Assembly: GCF_023218175.1 (NCBI RefSeq)
Contig: NZ_JALPTH010000034.1
Coordinates: 1 to 64,000 of the forward strand
Direction of reading: 5' to 3'
From: Streptomyces lichenis
Lineage (GTDB): Bacteria > Actinomycetota > Actinomycetes > Streptomycetales > Streptomycetaceae
Length of the DNA stretch: 64,000 bases
Below are positions 52,489 through 60,546 of this stretch, one piece after another; the stretch's first letter is position 1, and the number at the start of each line of letters is the position of its first letter. The notes under the pieces were generated by a model. It had not been told where the DNA came from and made no database searches. It saw only the letters and a list, made by a program, of their open reading frames with translations. The position numbers and the translations under genes are program-made.

Positions 52489-53262
52489 TTGCGACGTATC
52501 AACGGCACGGCCCTCATCCTCGCGGCCCTGGTCGCCACCGTGGGGGCGCTGGCGTTCCCTGTCTGGTCCTACGCCGACCGGTCGGGCACCGGGCAGGCGA
52601 ACCTCAACGCCTCGACCGTGGCCACCCAGTGGGGGCCGCTGTCGGCGCTGGACCGGGACTTCCTGGTGAAGGTGCGGCTCGCCGGGCTGTGGGAGCTCCC
52701 CGCCGGGCAGCAGGCCATCGAACGCGCCCCCAGCCAGGCCATCAAGGACGCCGGCGACCATCTGGTGGTCGGCCACACCGACCTGGACCAGCGGGTGCGG
52801 GACGTCAGCGCCAAGCTGGGCGTGGAGCTGCCCAACCAGCCCAACGAGCAGCAGCAGGGCTGGCTGCGGGAGCTGTCGGCGGCCCAGGGCCAGGAGTACG
52901 ACCGGAAGTTCGCCAACCTGCTGCGCAACGCGCACGGCAAGGTCTTCGCGGTGGTGGCCGAGGTGCGCCACACCACCCGCAACATGCTGGTGCGCCAGCT
53001 CGCCTCGGACGCCAACCAGACGGTGCTGGACCACATCACGATGCTGGAGGCGACCGGCCTGGTCGACTTCGACGCGATAGCCAACGAGGCCGCCGGGGGC
53101 GCCACCGCCAGCCCCTCCGGCCCGCCGCCGCCCAACGGCAACCTGCCGCCCGCCCCCTCCCCGGCCCGGCCCAGCGGTGACGGGTCCTTCACCTCGCGCC
53201 CGTCCACCCAGCCCGGCGCCCCCACCGCCGTCAACACCAACCGGCCCGCAGCCGGGAACTGA
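52489..53262 (+). CDS. Secreted DUF4142 protein
   Basis: A 257-residue exported protein: N-terminal signal/anchor RRINGTALILAALVATVGALAFPVWSYA, then a DUF4142 helical domain (LSALDRDFLVKVRLAGLWELPAGQQAIERAPSQAIKDAGDHLVVGHTDLDQRVRDVSAKLGVELPN) and a Pro/Ser/Gly-rich tail from about residue 205. DUF4142 belongs to the ferritin-like superfamily, but metal ligands are not evident. The start is TTG 52489 or TTG 52486, behind GGGAGG (52473-52478). A possible promoter (GGAACT, 17 bases, TATACG) lies at 52393-52421. Confidence 0.8.
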   Translation: MRRINGTALILAALVATVGALAFPVWSYADRSGTGQANLNASTVATQWGPLSALDRDFLVKVRLAGLWELPAGQQAIERAPSQAIKDAGDHLVVGHTDLDQRVRDVSAKLGVELPNQPNEQQQGWLRELSAAQGQEYDRKFANLLRNAHGKVFAVVAEVRHTTRNMLVRQLASDANQTVLDHITMLEATGLVDFDAIANEAAGGATASPSGPPPPNGNLPPAPSPARPSGDGSFTSRPSTQPGAPTAVNTNRPAAGN

Positions 53263-53423
53263 CCCATAACCCATCCCCTTGGCCCCCCAACCTCAAATGA
53301 AGCTCTGAACAGGGCCGGGTGCGGATTGACCGCCGCCGGGCGGGGCCATCACCCCTGCGACCGGAGTACCGGATGATCGGATCACCGGACGGACGACGAG
53401 TCCGGAGCGCGGAGGTGGGGGAC

Positions 53424-54761
53424 ATGACCGCAGGCATGGCGGCACTGGGAGTGGGGATCGGCTGGCGGCCGGAGATCGCGGAGGCGGTCGAGGGGCTGGC
53501 CGCCGGCGGCCCGGGCGGGGTCGACTGGGTGGAGGTGGTGGCGGAGAACGTCTGCCCCGGCCACCTCCACCCCTCGCTGGCCCGGCTGCGCGAGCGGGGC
53601 GTCACCGTCGTCCCGCACGGGGTCTCCCTCGGGCTCGGCGGAGCCGACCGCCCCGACCCCGGCCGGCTCGCCGACCTCGCCGCCCGGGCCGAGGCCCTGG
53701 GCGCGCCGCTGGTGACCGAGCACATCGCCTTCGTACGGGCCGGGGGGCCGCTCACCGGCTCACCGCGGCTGGAGGCGGGCCATCTGCTGCCGGTGCCGCG
53801 CACCCGGGAGGCCCTGGACGTGCTCTGCGAGAACGTGCGGATCGCCCAGGACAGCCTGCCGGTGCCGCTGGCGCTGGAGAACATCGCCGCCCTGTTCGGC
53901 TGGCCCGGCGAGGAGCTGACCGAGGGGCAGTTCCTGGCCGAGCTGGTGGAGCGGACCGGGGTGCGGCTGCTGATCGACGTGGCCAATCTGCACACCAACC
54001 ACGTCAACCGGGGCGAGGACCCGGCCAAGGCGCTGGCCGAGCTGCCGGTGGAGGCCATCGCCTACGTCCATGTGGCCGGCGGGGTCGAGCGGGACGGCGT
54101 GTGGCACGACACCCATGCCCACCCGGTGCCCCGGGCCGTGCTGGACGTCCTCGCCGACCTCGCCTCCCGGGTGTCCCCGCCGGGGGTGCTGCTGGAGCGG
54201 GACGACGACTTCCCGCCCCCCGGTGAGCTGGCCTCCGAGGTCGCGGTGATCCGCGAGACGGTGGCCGCCGGCGGAGCCGGGCGGGCGCCTACCGATACGG
54301 GCACCGTCGCGGACGCGGGGCGGCCCCGGGTGGTCGCGGCCGGGCAGGGCGCCCGGGAGCGGCTCGCCCTCGCCCAGACCGCGCTGCTGTCCGGCCTGGT
54401 CGCCGGCGGGCCCGTGCCGCACGGTTTCGACGCGGCCCGGCTGCGGGTGCAGAGCCGGGCGCTGACGGCCAAGCGGGCCGGGGTGGTCGCCAAGGTGGCT
54501 CCCGAGCTGCCGGGCATCCTCGGCGACGGCTACCGGCCGGCGTTCGGCGGGTACGCGGCGGGCCGGCCGATGCGGGACGGCTACCGGCGGGACGCGCTGG
54601 ACTTCGCCGAGCACCTGCTCAGCCGGAACCTGCCGGAGGACCCGGCAGCCCGGCGCGAGCTCACCCGCTGGTGGCGGGACCGGGCGGGCGCACGGCCGCC
54701 GGGCCGGACCACCCGGCTGCTGCGGGCCGCCCGTACCGCGCTGACGGGAGCCCGGGCATGA
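53424..54761 (+). CDS. DUF692/MNIO-family enzyme with extra C-terminal domain
   Basis: A 445-residue protein. Residues about 5-290 are a TIM-barrel of the multinuclear non-heme iron oxidase family (MbnB, TglH, ChrH type), with candidate ligands in WVEVVAENVCPG, VVPHGVSLGLGG, TEHIAFV, LALENIAALF, LLIDVANLHTNHV, YVHVAGG, DTHAHPVP and LLERDDDFPP. Residues about 330-440 (QTALLSGLVAGGPVPHGFDAARLRVQSRAL ... AGVVAKVAPELPGILGDGYRPAFGGYAAG) look like a fused partner domain, perhaps related to DUF2063. The family modifies Cys in peptides. GGAGG precedes ATG 53424; the stop overlaps the next gene by ATGA. Confidence 0.85.
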   Translation: MTAGMAALGVGIGWRPEIAEAVEGLAAGGPGGVDWVEVVAENVCPGHLHPSLARLRERGVTVVPHGVSLGLGGADRPDPGRLADLAARAEALGAPLVTEHIAFVRAGGPLTGSPRLEAGHLLPVPRTREALDVLCENVRIAQDSLPVPLALENIAALFGWPGEELTEGQFLAELVERTGVRLLIDVANLHTNHVNRGEDPAKALAELPVEAIAYVHVAGGVERDGVWHDTHAHPVPRAVLDVLADLASRVSPPGVLLERDDDFPPPGELASEVAVIRETVAAGGAGRAPTDTGTVADAGRPRVVAAGQGARERLALAQTALLSGLVAGGPVPHGFDAARLRVQSRALTAKRAGVVAKVAPELPGILGDGYRPAFGGYAAGRPMRDGYRRDALDFAEHLLSRNLPEDPAARRELTRWWRDRAGARPPGRTTRLLRAARTALTGARA

Positions 54762-55765
54762 ACATCCTCACCTTGCTGGTGTACGCGTTCGTCCTGGTCG
54801 CCTCGGTGGTGCTGGTCACCGCGGTGGTGCGGCGCGGGCGCGGCGTCCGGACGGCCGACCGGGCACCGCTGGACCGCTCGGAGGCGGCCTTCCTGGGCGG
54901 CGGTCCCGCGCGGACCGTGGACGCGGCGATCGCCGCCCTGCACGCGGACGGCCGGGTGGTGGTCGGCGGCCCGGGGATCATCACCGTGGTGCGCCCGGAG
55001 GCCCGGGACACGGTGGAGCGGGCGGTGCTGGACACCCTCGCCGCCGCGCCGAACGGCGCCCTGCACACCGTACGGCTGGCGGCCATGCGCCACCCGGCCG
55101 TCCAGGAGGTCGGGGACGGCCTGGCGGCCCGGGGGCTGCTGCTCCCGCCCGGCCATGAGCCCGGCGCACGGCGGCTGGCCGGGGCGCTGGCCGGGGGCAG
55201 CGTGCTGCTGCTGTTCCTCGCCATCCCGCTGACCTTCATCCAGATGGCCACCGCCTTCGACGCCGCCGACCAGGACTTCCCGGTGCCCTTCGTCTTCACC
55301 GTGGTGCCCGCGGTGGTGGCGGGTGTGGTGGTGGGCGCGGTCTGCCGCAATCTGCTGGGGCGCCACACCACCCGGGCCGGCACGGCCGCCCGGGACGAGT
55401 ACCGCAGGGCCTACGCGGCGTCGGCCGACCCGGGGGCGCTGGTCGCGGCGCAGGGGCTGCGCGCGCTGCCGGACCGGGCGCTGTTCGAGCAACTGGTCGC
55501 GGCGGCCCGGATGAGCGGTGGCCGGGGCAGGCGCCGTTCGGCGGCCCATGGCTCCGCCGACGACAGCGCGGTCTACGCCGGAGGGGCCGCCGTGGTGTGG
55601 TGCGCCTCGACCGCCCCCGGCGGGGGCGACGGCGGGGGCGGCGGCTGGGGGTGCGGCGGAGGCGGGTCCAGCTGCGGCGGCGGATCGAGCTGCGGCGGCG
55701 GGAGCAGTTCCAGCTGCGGTGGCAGCGGTGGCGGGTCGAGCTGCGGAGGCGGCAGCTCCGGCTGA
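54758..55765 (+). CDS. TIGR04222 membrane protein with Cys/Gly/Ser-rich tail
   Basis: A 335-residue protein: an N-terminal membrane helix (MNILTLLVYAFVLVASVVLVTAVV), a cytoplasmic region with RSEAAFLGGGPARTVDAAIAALHADGRVVV (TIGR04222 core), two further hydrophobic segments (about 148-165 and 180-200), and a soluble part. The last 50 residues are almost only Gly, Ser and Cys, with Cys at about 299, 306, 312, 320 and 329, mostly in SSCGGG units. Such a tail is a plausible substrate for the coupled MNIO enzyme. The start overlaps the MNIO stop. Confidence 0.85.
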   Translation: MNILTLLVYAFVLVASVVLVTAVVRRGRGVRTADRAPLDRSEAAFLGGGPARTVDAAIAALHADGRVVVGGPGIITVVRPEARDTVERAVLDTLAAAPNGALHTVRLAAMRHPAVQEVGDGLAARGLLLPPGHEPGARRLAGALAGGSVLLLFLAIPLTFIQMATAFDAADQDFPVPFVFTVVPAVVAGVVVGAVCRNLLGRHTTRAGTAARDEYRRAYAASADPGALVAAQGLRALPDRALFEQLVAAARMSGGRGRRRSAAHGSADDSAVYAGGAAVVWCASTAPGGGDGGGGGWGCGGGGSSCGGGSSCGGGSSSSCGGSGGGSSCGGGSSG

Positions 55766-55849
55766 CCGGGCCCGAAAGCCCGCCGCACCGCCGTCCACTT
55801 GGTGAATATCCCGTGGCGGTCCCCCGCACCGGTGGCGTACAACTCCGGC

Positions 55850-56620
55850 ATGCTCTGGGTCCCTCTTCTGCTGGTCACCTGGGTCGCGGCGGCCCTCAGC
55901 TGCGTACGGCTCTGCCTGACCGCCGTGGCCGCCACCGACCACCACCGCCCCGGCCCCGGGGACACCGGGCCCGCCGCCGAACTGACCCTGCACGAGGCGG
56001 CGTTCCTGGCCGGCGGCCCGCAGCGGGTGGCCGAGCTGACCCTGGTCTCGATGCACCGGCGGCAGCGGGTGCTGCTCGCCCACACCGGCTGGGCGACGGT
56101 GGTCCGGCCGGACGGCGGGGACGAGTGGGAGCGCTCCGTCCTCGGGGCGATCGGCCCCGAGGGGCAGTCCCCGATAGCCGCGGTACGGGCCGGGGCCTCG
56201 GCGGACCAGCCCGTACGAAGCCTGGCGGACCGCCTGGTCGGCAGCGGGCTCGCGGTCGCCGCCGACACCCGGGCCGCGGTGCTCGGGGCGCTGCGCGCGG
56301 TACGGGCCTCCACCGCGCTGACCGTGGCGCTGGCCGCGGCCGCCGTACTGCTGCTGCCCGAGGCGCACACCCCGGCCGCGCCCGAACTGGCCTGGTTCGG
56401 GCTGCCGCTGGTGCTGACGACGGGCTGCCTGGTGATCGCCCGGTTCGAGTGCCGGCCGTACACCGGCTGGGCCTCTCCGGCCGGGCAGCGGCTGCTGCGG
56501 CGGCTGAGCCCCCGGGACCCGCTGTCGGCGGTGGCGGTCGGCGGAGTCGGCACCCTGGACGACCCCGCGCTGCGGGCGGCGCTCACCACCCCGCACCCGC
56601 GGGCCCTGGGCATCCGCTAG
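55850..56620 (+). CDS. Second TIGR04222-like membrane protein
   Basis: A 256-residue paralogue of the preceding protein: N-terminal helix MLWVPLLLVTWVAAALSCVRLCLTAVA, the shared core LTLHEAAFLAGGPQRVAELTLVSMHRRQRVLLAHTGWATVV, and two later hydrophobic segments (ALTVALAAAAVLLLP and FGLPLVLTTGCLVIARF). It lacks the Cys-rich tail. ATG 55850 has no strong ribosome binding site; GTG 55799 is an alternative. It probably belongs to the same transcript, which ends at a strong hairpin 20 bases after the stop. Confidence 0.75.
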   Translation: MLWVPLLLVTWVAAALSCVRLCLTAVAATDHHRPGPGDTGPAAELTLHEAAFLAGGPQRVAELTLVSMHRRQRVLLAHTGWATVVRPDGGDEWERSVLGAIGPEGQSPIAAVRAGASADQPVRSLADRLVGSGLAVAADTRAAVLGALRAVRASTALTVALAAAAVLLLPEAHTPAAPELAWFGLPLVLTTGCLVIARFECRPYTGWASPAGQRLLRRLSPRDPLSAVAVGGVGTLDDPALRAALTTPHPRALGIR

Positions 56621-56639
56621 CGCTCTGGCGTACGACGAA

Positions 56640-56674
56640 GGGTGCGGCGCGCGTACACGACGCGCGCCGCACCC
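56640..56674 (+). terminator. Strong terminator after the MNIO operon
   Basis: A perfect 15-bp stem (56640-56654 and 56660-56674) with the loop ACACG. The sequence from 56675 to 56843 holds no gene that I can support. Confidence 0.75.
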
Positions 56675-56843
56675 GGAGCGGGACCCTCTACGGCGGTCCG
56701 GTGTCGCTGGAGCGGTCGGCGGGCGGGACGGGAAGCGCGTACACGCACCCCCCGGCGCCCTCCGGCCGTCTGATCTTCCGGACCTCGGGTCTCCCGCGAG
56801 AAGTGACCGCGGCCCTGGCGAGGCAACGGCCCGGTGGCCGGCG

Positions 56844-57557
56844 TTACGCCAGCCCGGCCACCAGATCCGCCACCGACTTGCGGCGGCCGGTGTAGAACGG
56901 CACCTCCTCGCGGACGTGCATCCGCGCCTCGGAGGCCCGCAGATGGCGCATCAGATCCACGATCCGGTACAGCTCGTCCGCCTCGAAGGCCAGGATCCAC
57001 TCGTAGTCGCCCAGCGAGAACGAGGCAACCGTGTTGGCGCGCACATCAGGGTAGCCGCGGGCCATCTTGCCGTGGTCGGCGAGCATCCGGCGGCGGTCCT
57101 CGTCCGGCAGCAGGTACCAGTCGTAGGAGCGCACGAACGGGTAGACGCTGACGTAGTCGCGGGCCGTCTCGTCGGCGAGGAACGCCGGGATGTGCGACTT
57201 GTTGAACTCGGCCGGGCGGTGCAGCGCCATGTTCGACCAGACCGGCTCCAGCGCCCGCCCGAGCGTGGTGCGGCGGAAGAGGTTGTACGCGTCCTGAAGA
57301 GCGTCACTGGTCTCGGCGTGCCACCAGATCATCAGGTCGGCGTCGGCGCGCAGACCGGACAGGTCGTAGGTGCCGCGGACGGTGACGTCCTTCTCGGCGA
57401 GCTGGTCGAACAGCTCCTGGACCTCGTCGGCGTAGCCGGCGCGGTCGGCGGGCAGCACCTCGCGCAGCTTGAAGACGGACCACAGCGTGTAGCGGATGAC
57501 CTCGTTGAGGTCCTTCGCCTTCTTGCCGGCGTTCGGGATCTTTTCGGGCGCACTCAT
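56844..57557 (-). CDS. hemQ: Coproheme decarboxylase (HemQ)
   Basis: A 237-residue chlorite-dismutase-family protein converting coproheme to heme b with peroxide, the last step of the coproporphyrin-dependent route. Seen are LNEVIRYTLWSVFKL, VTVRGTYDLSGLRADADLMIWWHAE, the loop VYPFVRSYDWYLLP (with the Tyr region used in decarboxylation) and the block ADHGKMARGYPDVRANTVASFSLGDYEWILAFE, whose His is the probable heme ligand. Starts four bases after the hemY stop, so the two are coupled. Confidence 0.94.
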   Translation of the reverse strand: MSAPEKIPNAGKKAKDLNEVIRYTLWSVFKLREVLPADRAGYADEVQELFDQLAEKDVTVRGTYDLSGLRADADLMIWWHAETSDALQDAYNLFRRTTLGRALEPVWSNMALHRPAEFNKSHIPAFLADETARDYVSVYPFVRSYDWYLLPDEDRRRMLADHGKMARGYPDVRANTVASFSLGDYEWILAFEADELYRIVDLMRHLRASEARMHVREEVPFYTGRRKSVADLVAGLA

Positions 57558-57561
57558 GGGG

Positions 57562-59040
57562 CTATTCTCGCCCCCCGCCCGCGGTGCCGTGCGCCAGGGT
57601 CGGCATGGCGAGGATCTCGTCGGCCGCGCGGTGGGCGCTGGCCACACAGGCGGGGATCCCGACCCCGTCGTAGACCGCCCCGCAGACCGCGAGACCGGGC
57701 AGTTCGGCCACCGCGGCGCGGATCCGGGCGACCCGGTCGAGATGGCCCACCGGGTACTGCGGCAGCCCCCCGGTCCAGCGGGTGACCACCGAGGCGACCG
57801 GCGCGGCGGTCAGTCCGGTGGCGGCCGCCAGATCGGTACGCGAGGCGGCGACCAGCTCCCCGTCCTCCCGGCGCAGGTGCTCCTCCTCCCCATGCCGCCC
57901 CACCGAGGTGCGCAGGAACAGCAGCTCGTCCGAACCCTCGTCCGTCCAGCGCCACTTGCGGGAGGAGAAGGTGGACGCCTTGATGGTGCGTCCGTCCACC
58001 GGCGGGACCAGGAACCCGGAGCCGGCCGGCAGCACCGCCTCCGCCTCCGCGCGCCGGTAGGCGAGGGTGACCAGGGCCATCGAGGCGTACTCCACGGCGG
58101 CCAGTTCGGCCGAGGCCGCCGGAGCCAGGGAGGCCAGCAGCTCGGAGGCCGACCAGGCGGGCGTCGCCAGCACCACCGCGTCCGCCTCGATCAGCTCCCC
58201 GCCCGTGCGCACCCGCCACCCCTCCCCCGTCGTCCTCCTCAACTCGTGCACCGGACGGTCCAGCCGGATGTCGCCCCCCAAGCCGGTGACCGCGTCCGCG
58301 ACCGCCCCGGGCAGGGTGCCCACCCCGCCCGCGATCCCCAGGAAGACCGGCCCGCTCGCCCCGGCGGCGGCCCGCTGCACCGCCCGTACCGCCTCCATCA
58401 GCGTCGGATGCCGCCGGGCCTCCTCGTACAGCTTCGGCACGGCGGCCCGCAGCGAGATCCGGTACGCGTCCCCCGCGTACACCCCGCCGAGCAGCGGCTC
58501 CACCAGCCGGTCCACCACCTCGCGGCCCAGCCGCCGGGCGACGAACTCCCCCACCGCCACATCGCCGTCCAGCTCCTCCGGATCGATCGGCGGCAGCGCC
58601 CCCTCGGCCCCGATCCGCTCGGTACCCTCCGCCGACAGCAGCCCGGCGAGCGCGGCCGGATCCCCGGGCACCCCCATCACATGGCCCTTGGGCATCGGCC
58701 GCAGGGCGTCCCGGGTCCACACCGAGGCGGTGGCGGTGGCCGGCGGCTGGAGCCGGTCGCCCAGGCCGACCGCCCGGGCCAGCTCCACCGCCTCGGGCCG
58801 GCGGGCCAGCATCGACTCGGCGCCCAGATCCACCGGGGCGCCCGCCAACTCCCCCGCCTGGAGCTTGCCGCCGAGCCGGGTGGTGGCCTCCAGCACGGTG
58901 ACCCGCGCCCCGGCGGCGGCCAGCCGATGGGCCGCCGCCAGCCCCGCGATACCGCCGCCGATGACGACGGTGTGCCCGCCGCGCCCCGTACCGGCGTCCG
59001 CCGCCGTCCCCGCCCCGCTGATGCCGTTGGTGCCGTCCAT
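57562..59040 (-). CDS. hemY: Protoporphyrinogen/coproporphyrinogen III oxidase
   Basis: A 492-residue FAD enzyme of the HemY/HemG(CgoX) type. It has the dinucleotide-binding loop VVIGGGIAGLAAAHRLAAAGARVTVLEA (about 24-51), the RLGGKLQ segment, WRVRTGGELIEADAVVLATPAW, the substrate region FSSRKWRWTDEGSDELLFLRTSVG, and the C-terminal FAD motif GLAVCGAVYDGVGIPACVASA. Adjacency to hemQ suggests coproporphyrinogen as substrate, as in other Gram-positives. ATG 59040 lies 49 bases from the divergent flavoprotein start. Confidence 0.93.
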   Translation of the reverse strand: MDGTNGISGAGTAADAGTGRGGHTVVIGGGIAGLAAAHRLAAAGARVTVLEATTRLGGKLQAGELAGAPVDLGAESMLARRPEAVELARAVGLGDRLQPPATATASVWTRDALRPMPKGHVMGVPGDPAALAGLLSAEGTERIGAEGALPPIDPEELDGDVAVGEFVARRLGREVVDRLVEPLLGGVYAGDAYRISLRAAVPKLYEEARRHPTLMEAVRAVQRAAAGASGPVFLGIAGGVGTLPGAVADAVTGLGGDIRLDRPVHELRRTTGEGWRVRTGGELIEADAVVLATPAWSASELLASLAPAASAELAAVEYASMALVTLAYRRAEAEAVLPAGSGFLVPPVDGRTIKASTFSSRKWRWTDEGSDELLFLRTSVGRHGEEEHLRREDGELVAASRTDLAAATGLTAAPVASVVTRWTGGLPQYPVGHLDRVARIRAAVAELPGLAVCGAVYDGVGIPACVASAHRAADEILAMPTLAHGTAGGGRE

Positions 59041-59088
59041 GCGGCCACTCTCTCAGACGCCCCGAGCGCACCGCGTAGCGTGTCGGCC

Positions 59089-60480
59089 ATGGCATCCACA
59101 GGACGCGAACGACTGGTGGTCATCGGCGGGGACGCGGCGGGCATGGCGGCCGCCTCGCAGGCCAGACGGCTGAAGAAGCCCGAGGACCTGGACATCATCG
59201 CCTTCGAGCGGGGCCACTTCACCTCGTACTCGGCATGCGGCATCCCCTACTGGGTCGGCGGTGAGGTGGACGGCCCGGACGCGCTGATCGCCCGCTCCCC
59301 GGAGGAGCACCGCGAGCGCGGTATCGACCTCCGGCTGCGCACCGAGGTGGTGGAGCTGGACCCGGACCGCTCCCGGGTGCGCACCCGGCAGGTGGACTCC
59401 GGTACGGAGGAGTGGACCGGCTACGACAAGCTGGTCATCGCCACCGGGGCCCGCCCGGTGCGGCCGCCGCTGCCGGGCATCGACGCGCCCGGGGTGCACG
59501 GGGTGCAGACCCTGGACGACGGTCAGGCGCTGCTGGACACCCTGGGGCGGCTGGAGGGCGACCACGGCCGCCGCGCGGTGGTCGTCGGCGCCGGGTACAT
59601 CGGCGTGGAGATGGCGGAGGCGCTGCTGTTGCGCGGCTACCGGGTGACCGTCCTCAACCGGGGCGAGCAGCCGATGTCCACGCTCGACCCCGACATGGGG
59701 CGGCTGGTCCACCAGGCGATGGACGGCCTGGGCATCGAGACGGTCGCCGGAGCCGAGGTCACCAAGATCCTCACCGGTGAGGACGGCACGGTACGGGCGG
59801 TGGCCACCGACGACGCCGAGTACCCCGCCGACGTGGTGGTCCTCGGCATGGGCGTGGCCCCCGAGACCGCCCTCGCCCGGGACGCCGGGCTGCCCCTCGG
59901 CTCCTTCGGCGGGCTGCTCACCGACCTCTCCCAGCGGGTGCGCGGCCGGGAGGACATCTGGGCCGGCGGCGACTGCGTGGAGGTGCTGGACCTGGTCTCC
60001 GGCCGCGAACGCCACCTCCCGCTCGGCACCCACTCCAACAAGCACGGCCAGGTCATCGGCGCCAACGTCGGCGGCGGCTACGCCACCTTCCCCGGCGCGG
60101 TCGGCACCGCCGTCAGCAAGGTCTGCGACCTGGAGATCGCCCGCACCGGGCTGCGCGAGAAGGACGCCCGCGCCGTCGGCCTCCAGTACGTCACCGCCAC
60201 CATCGAGGCGACCAGCCGGGCCGGCTACTACCCGAGCGCGGCCCCCATGACGGTGAAGATGCTCGCCGAACGCCGCACCGGCCGGCTGCTGGGCTGCCAG
60301 ATCGTCGGCCGCGAGGGCGCGGCCAAGCGGGTCGACATCGCGGCGGTGGCGCTCACCGCCGGGATGACGGTCGAGCAGATCGTCGCCCTGGACCTCGGCT
60401 ACGCCCCGCCGTTCTCCCCGGTCTGGGACCCGGTCCAGGTCGCGGCCCGCAAGGCGGTCGCCGCGGTGCGCGCGGGCTGA
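59089..60480 (+). CDS. FAD-dependent pyridine nucleotide-disulfide oxidoreductase (CoA-disulfide reductase-like)
   Basis: A 463-residue flavoprotein. FAD binding at VVIGGDAAGMAAASQARR; the redox Cys in SYSACGIPYWVGG matches the single active Cys of CoA-disulfide reductases and NADH oxidases; NAD(P)H binding at VVVGAGYIGVEMAEALLLRGYRVTVLNR; then DIWAGGDCVEV and a C-terminal dimerisation domain (RAGYYPSAAPMTVKMLAERRTGRLLGCQIVG). A rhodanese domain is absent. TAGCGT (59076-59081) lies seven bases before the ATG, suggesting a leaderless transcript. Confidence 0.88.
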   Translation: MASTGRERLVVIGGDAAGMAAASQARRLKKPEDLDIIAFERGHFTSYSACGIPYWVGGEVDGPDALIARSPEEHRERGIDLRLRTEVVELDPDRSRVRTRQVDSGTEEWTGYDKLVIATGARPVRPPLPGIDAPGVHGVQTLDDGQALLDTLGRLEGDHGRRAVVVGAGYIGVEMAEALLLRGYRVTVLNRGEQPMSTLDPDMGRLVHQAMDGLGIETVAGAEVTKILTGEDGTVRAVATDDAEYPADVVVLGMGVAPETALARDAGLPLGSFGGLLTDLSQRVRGREDIWAGGDCVEVLDLVSGRERHLPLGTHSNKHGQVIGANVGGGYATFPGAVGTAVSKVCDLEIARTGLREKDARAVGLQYVTATIEATSRAGYYPSAAPMTVKMLAERRTGRLLGCQIVGREGAAKRVDIAAVALTAGMTVEQIVALDLGYAPPFSPVWDPVQVAARKAVAAVRAG

Positions 60481-60494
60481 CGCCCGGGGTACGC

Positions 60495-60536
60495 GGGAGG
60501 GGCGGCGCCGTTCCCCGCGACGGCGCCGCCCCTCCC
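60495..60536. terminator. Bidirectional terminator between the flavoprotein and hemE
   Basis: A perfect 17-bp inverted repeat (60495-60511 and 60520-60536) with an 8-base loop between the two convergent genes. Confidence 0.85.
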
Positions 60537-60546
60537 CCCTCCGCTC

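Noticed and set aside
57496..59088. Upstream in-frame extension of the CoA-disulfide-reductase-like gene by about 530 codons
   Set aside because: The extension is antisense to hemY and hemQ and not protein-like; homology starts at the ATG at 59089.
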